Shown here one piece after another: positions 5,454 to 6,928 of a stretch of DNA of 6,928 nucleotides (positions are counted from its first letter, which is position 1; every line of letters begins with the position of its first letter). A program made the position numbers and the translations under genes. The notes under the pieces were generated by a model, which saw only the letters and a list, made by a program, of their open reading frames with translations, had not been told where the DNA came from and ran no database searches. This DNA comes from an uncultured Clostridia bacterium. Its GTDB lineage: Bacteria; Bacillota; Clostridia; Christensenellales; UBA1242. The DNA lies in contig CALVZT010000038.1 of assembly GCA_944372595.1 (NCBI GenBank), forward strand, positions 1-6,928, read 5' to 3'.

Positions 5454-6293
5454 ATGTCGTCAATACACTGGTATAATACAAAAGGTTCTTTATATAATGT
5501 TGAACAAGCGGTGTCCGATCCCACACATCCAACTAACCAAGAAATTATTTATCATATCTTAGAATGGCAAAAAAGATTTAACTACGATAAATACATATAT
5601 CCAATTTATTCGAGCATAAAAAAAGCAAAAAAATTCATTGGCTCACAATTGAATTGTTATTATTATTACGATCAAATATATTATGCGACAAAACTTATAG
5701 ATGATGTCACTCATTCAATAGAACATTATGTTTCAATTTTAAAAACTTTAGATAAATTGTATCTAGCACCAAGTACTGCATATAAATATTTTGAAGAAGA
5801 AATTATTATACCCGAAAGTTGTGTTTACCTTATTGATAAACATATAGAACCATATTTATTAAATTTATATAAAAGTGCACTTGAAAATCAAGATTTATCA
5901 TCCTGGAAATCTAAATTTGATGCAATAAATATTGGTATAGAAAATTACATTAAAATGAAACAATCAAATATTAGTATTACCCCATCTTATCACGATATTA
6001 ATTTTTTATCAAAACTATTAGTTACAAATAATCATATTGGAAATTATTTTTCTGCTAACGAAGAAGAATGTAATTCTCAAATAATCAAATCATTTCAAAG
6101 AAATAAAAAGGCATTAGAAATTCCCGCTTATATAAATAACTTTATTAATTATATAACTACTTTGCAAGAAGCACAACAAACTAGTGAAGAAACATCTACC
6201 GATACTAATCCAATTACGTTATCATTAAACGAAACAAAAAAATCACTAGATAATTTACTTATCGTTGAAGATGTCTCATTAACACAAAATTAA
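5454..6293 (+). CDS. Protein of unknown function, first of a tandem paralogous pair
   Basis: I do not recognise this 279-residue protein. It is rich in Tyr, Ile, Asn and Lys, has no signal peptide and no clear membrane segment, and looks mostly helical, so it is probably cytoplasmic. Landmarks are an N-terminal HWYNTKGSLYN (5-15), a Tyr-rich stretch CYYYYDQIYY (68-77), FEEEIIIPE (113-121), PYLLNLY (133-139), DAIN (156-159) and DINFL (181-185). These recur in the same order in the next gene, so the two are paralogues. The C-terminal part has a low-complexity Gln/Thr/Ser/Glu linker (about 235-256) and a short end containing LDNLLIVEDV. The start is supported by AGGAG 7 bases upstream and an extended -10 promoter. 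Base composition is AT-rich like the neighbours and gives no sign of recent transfer. No catalytic motif was found; function is not assigned. Confidence 0.88.
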   Translation: MSSIHWYNTKGSLYNVEQAVSDPTHPTNQEIIYHILEWQKRFNYDKYIYPIYSSIKKAKKFIGSQLNCYYYYDQIYYATKLIDDVTHSIEHYVSILKTLDKLYLAPSTAYKYFEEEIIIPESCVYLIDKHIEPYLLNLYKSALENQDLSSWKSKFDAINIGIENYIKMKQSNISITPSYHDINFLSKLLVTNNHIGNYFSANEEECNSQIIKSFQRNKKALEIPAYINNFINYITTLQEAQQTSEETSTDTNPITLSLNETKKSLDNLLIVEDVSLTQN

Positions 6294-6305
6294 AAGGAGC
6301 ATTTT

Positions 6306-6928
6306 ATGTCAAAAGAGCAAGAACTATGGTGGCAAGAGAAAGAAAATGGTATCTGGAATTATTATAGAGTTTCACGCGAAGATATTCCAAAATCAATTAT
6401 TAATGCACAATCAATGCTTGATAGAACTAGTGTTTTGTTTCCATTATATAATGGTTATAACTCTATTAATAGTTTTTTAAAAGAATTTAATAAAAATCAC
6501 AATAATTTAATGACCAAATTAGGAAGTAGTGACGTTGTTGAGATTGATCCTCAATCGTATTATTTAAGCCACATGAAGAAAATGTTAAGAAAAATTAGTT
6601 ATGAATTAAAACTTTTCTTTAATTCAATCCATCGTTACAAAACTAAAACTTCAATTTTGGACCCATGTGTAATCAGAGATGTTTTTATTAAAGAAATAAT
6701 CTATCCAGAATGTAACAAATTAAATAACACTTATCTAAATGAGTATCTTAATAATTTATATCATAACATACCATCTGGCGAACAAACATATTCAGAGCAA
6801 CTCGTTGCAATTAATCACAAATTACAAAACAACATTAAAGCCGAAGAATTTATATTAGACGGCGAATGTATATCTTTGAATAAAGAAGAATGTAATTTTT
6901 TACAAACCCTAATACAAGATAATTATTT
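6306..6928 (+). CDS. Protein of unknown function, second of the tandem paralogous pair (3' end off the window)
   Basis: The frame is open from the ATG at 6306 to the window edge, giving at least 207 residues. An AGGAG (6295-6299) lies 6 bases upstream and the gap from the previous stop is 12 bases, so both genes are probably on one transcript. It starts MSKEQELWWQEKENGIWNYY; the W-W and G-x-W pattern resembles the start of the preceding protein. Further shared landmarks are SYYL (84-87), FIKEIIYPEC (127-136), EYLNNLY (146-152), VAIN (167-170) and ECNFL (195-199). The core at 127-152 aligns with residues 113-139 of the neighbour with one gap and 13 of 26 identities. A 5-residue insertion lies between the Tyr motif and this core. 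No signal peptide, membrane span or known motif is seen. Function is unknown. Confidence 0.85.
   Translation, partial: MSKEQELWWQEKENGIWNYYRVSREDIPKSIINAQSMLDRTSVLFPLYNGYNSINSFLKEFNKNHNNLMTKLGSSDVVEIDPQSYYLSHMKKMLRKISYELKLFFNSIHRYKTKTSILDPCVIRDVFIKEIIYPECNKLNNTYLNEYLNNLYHNIPSGEQTYSEQLVAINHKLQNNIKAEEFILDGECISLNKEECNFLQTLIQDNY

Noticed and set aside
5339..5524. 61-codon minus-strand frame ending exactly on the ruvC start codon in a TAATG arrangement
   Set aside because: It lies antisense to the start of the first unknown gene and covers both divergent promoters. It resembles no family, and its hydrophobic look follows from AT-rich sequence read backwards.
1..6928. Mobile element, tRNA, rRNA, CRISPR array or replication origin
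   Set aside because: No transposase or integrase motif, attachment-type terminal repeats, tRNA-like cloverleaf, regularly spaced repeats or DnaA-box cluster was seen on either strand by reading.

Overview
The window comes from a low-GC, AT-rich Gram-positive bacterium, most likely a member of the Clostridia or a close Firmicutes relative. The evidence is the gene order ruvC-ruvA-ruvB-queA-tgt-yajC followed by a TIGR04086-type membrane protein, strong AGGAG-type ribosome binding sites, and a standard genetic code. Conserved Trp positions use TGG, no in-frame TGA interrupts the conserved genes, and every complete gene ends in TAA or TAG. A finer taxonomic call would be a guess.

Positions 5339 down to 1 (minus strand) hold a conserved housekeeping block. 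A consensus sigma-A-type promoter at 5355-5383 drives five tightly packed genes: ruvC (Holliday junction resolvase), ruvA and ruvB (branch-migration motor), queA and tgt (queuosine tRNA modification). Neighbours are separated by 9 bases or overlap by 1 to 14 bases. In two places the Shine-Dalgarno sequence overlaps the stop codon of the gene before, so translational coupling is likely. After a 77-base gap with its own extended -10 promoter comes yajC (Sec translocon accessory protein), with an unusually long Lys/Thr-rich tail. A hairpin plus U-run terminator overlaps the yajC stop codon. The last minus-strand gene, cut by the left edge, encodes a small multi-spanning TIGR04086-like membrane protein; its ribosome binding site favours the second of two nearby ATGs.

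Positions 5340-5453 are a 114-base divergent promoter region. Both directions have good -35/-10 pairs with 17-base spacers and TACAAT -10 boxes. Both predicted start sites lie almost on top of the ribosome binding site, so the leaders would be very short.

Positions 5454-6928 (plus strand) hold two consecutive genes of unknown function, 12 bases apart, the second cut by the right edge. Manual alignment shows that their products are diverged paralogues: about 13 of 26 aligned residues are identical in a core block, with further matching motifs on both sides in the same order. No signal peptide, membrane segment or known catalytic motif was recognised. This tandem family is the part of the window that looks undescribed; the rest is conserved.
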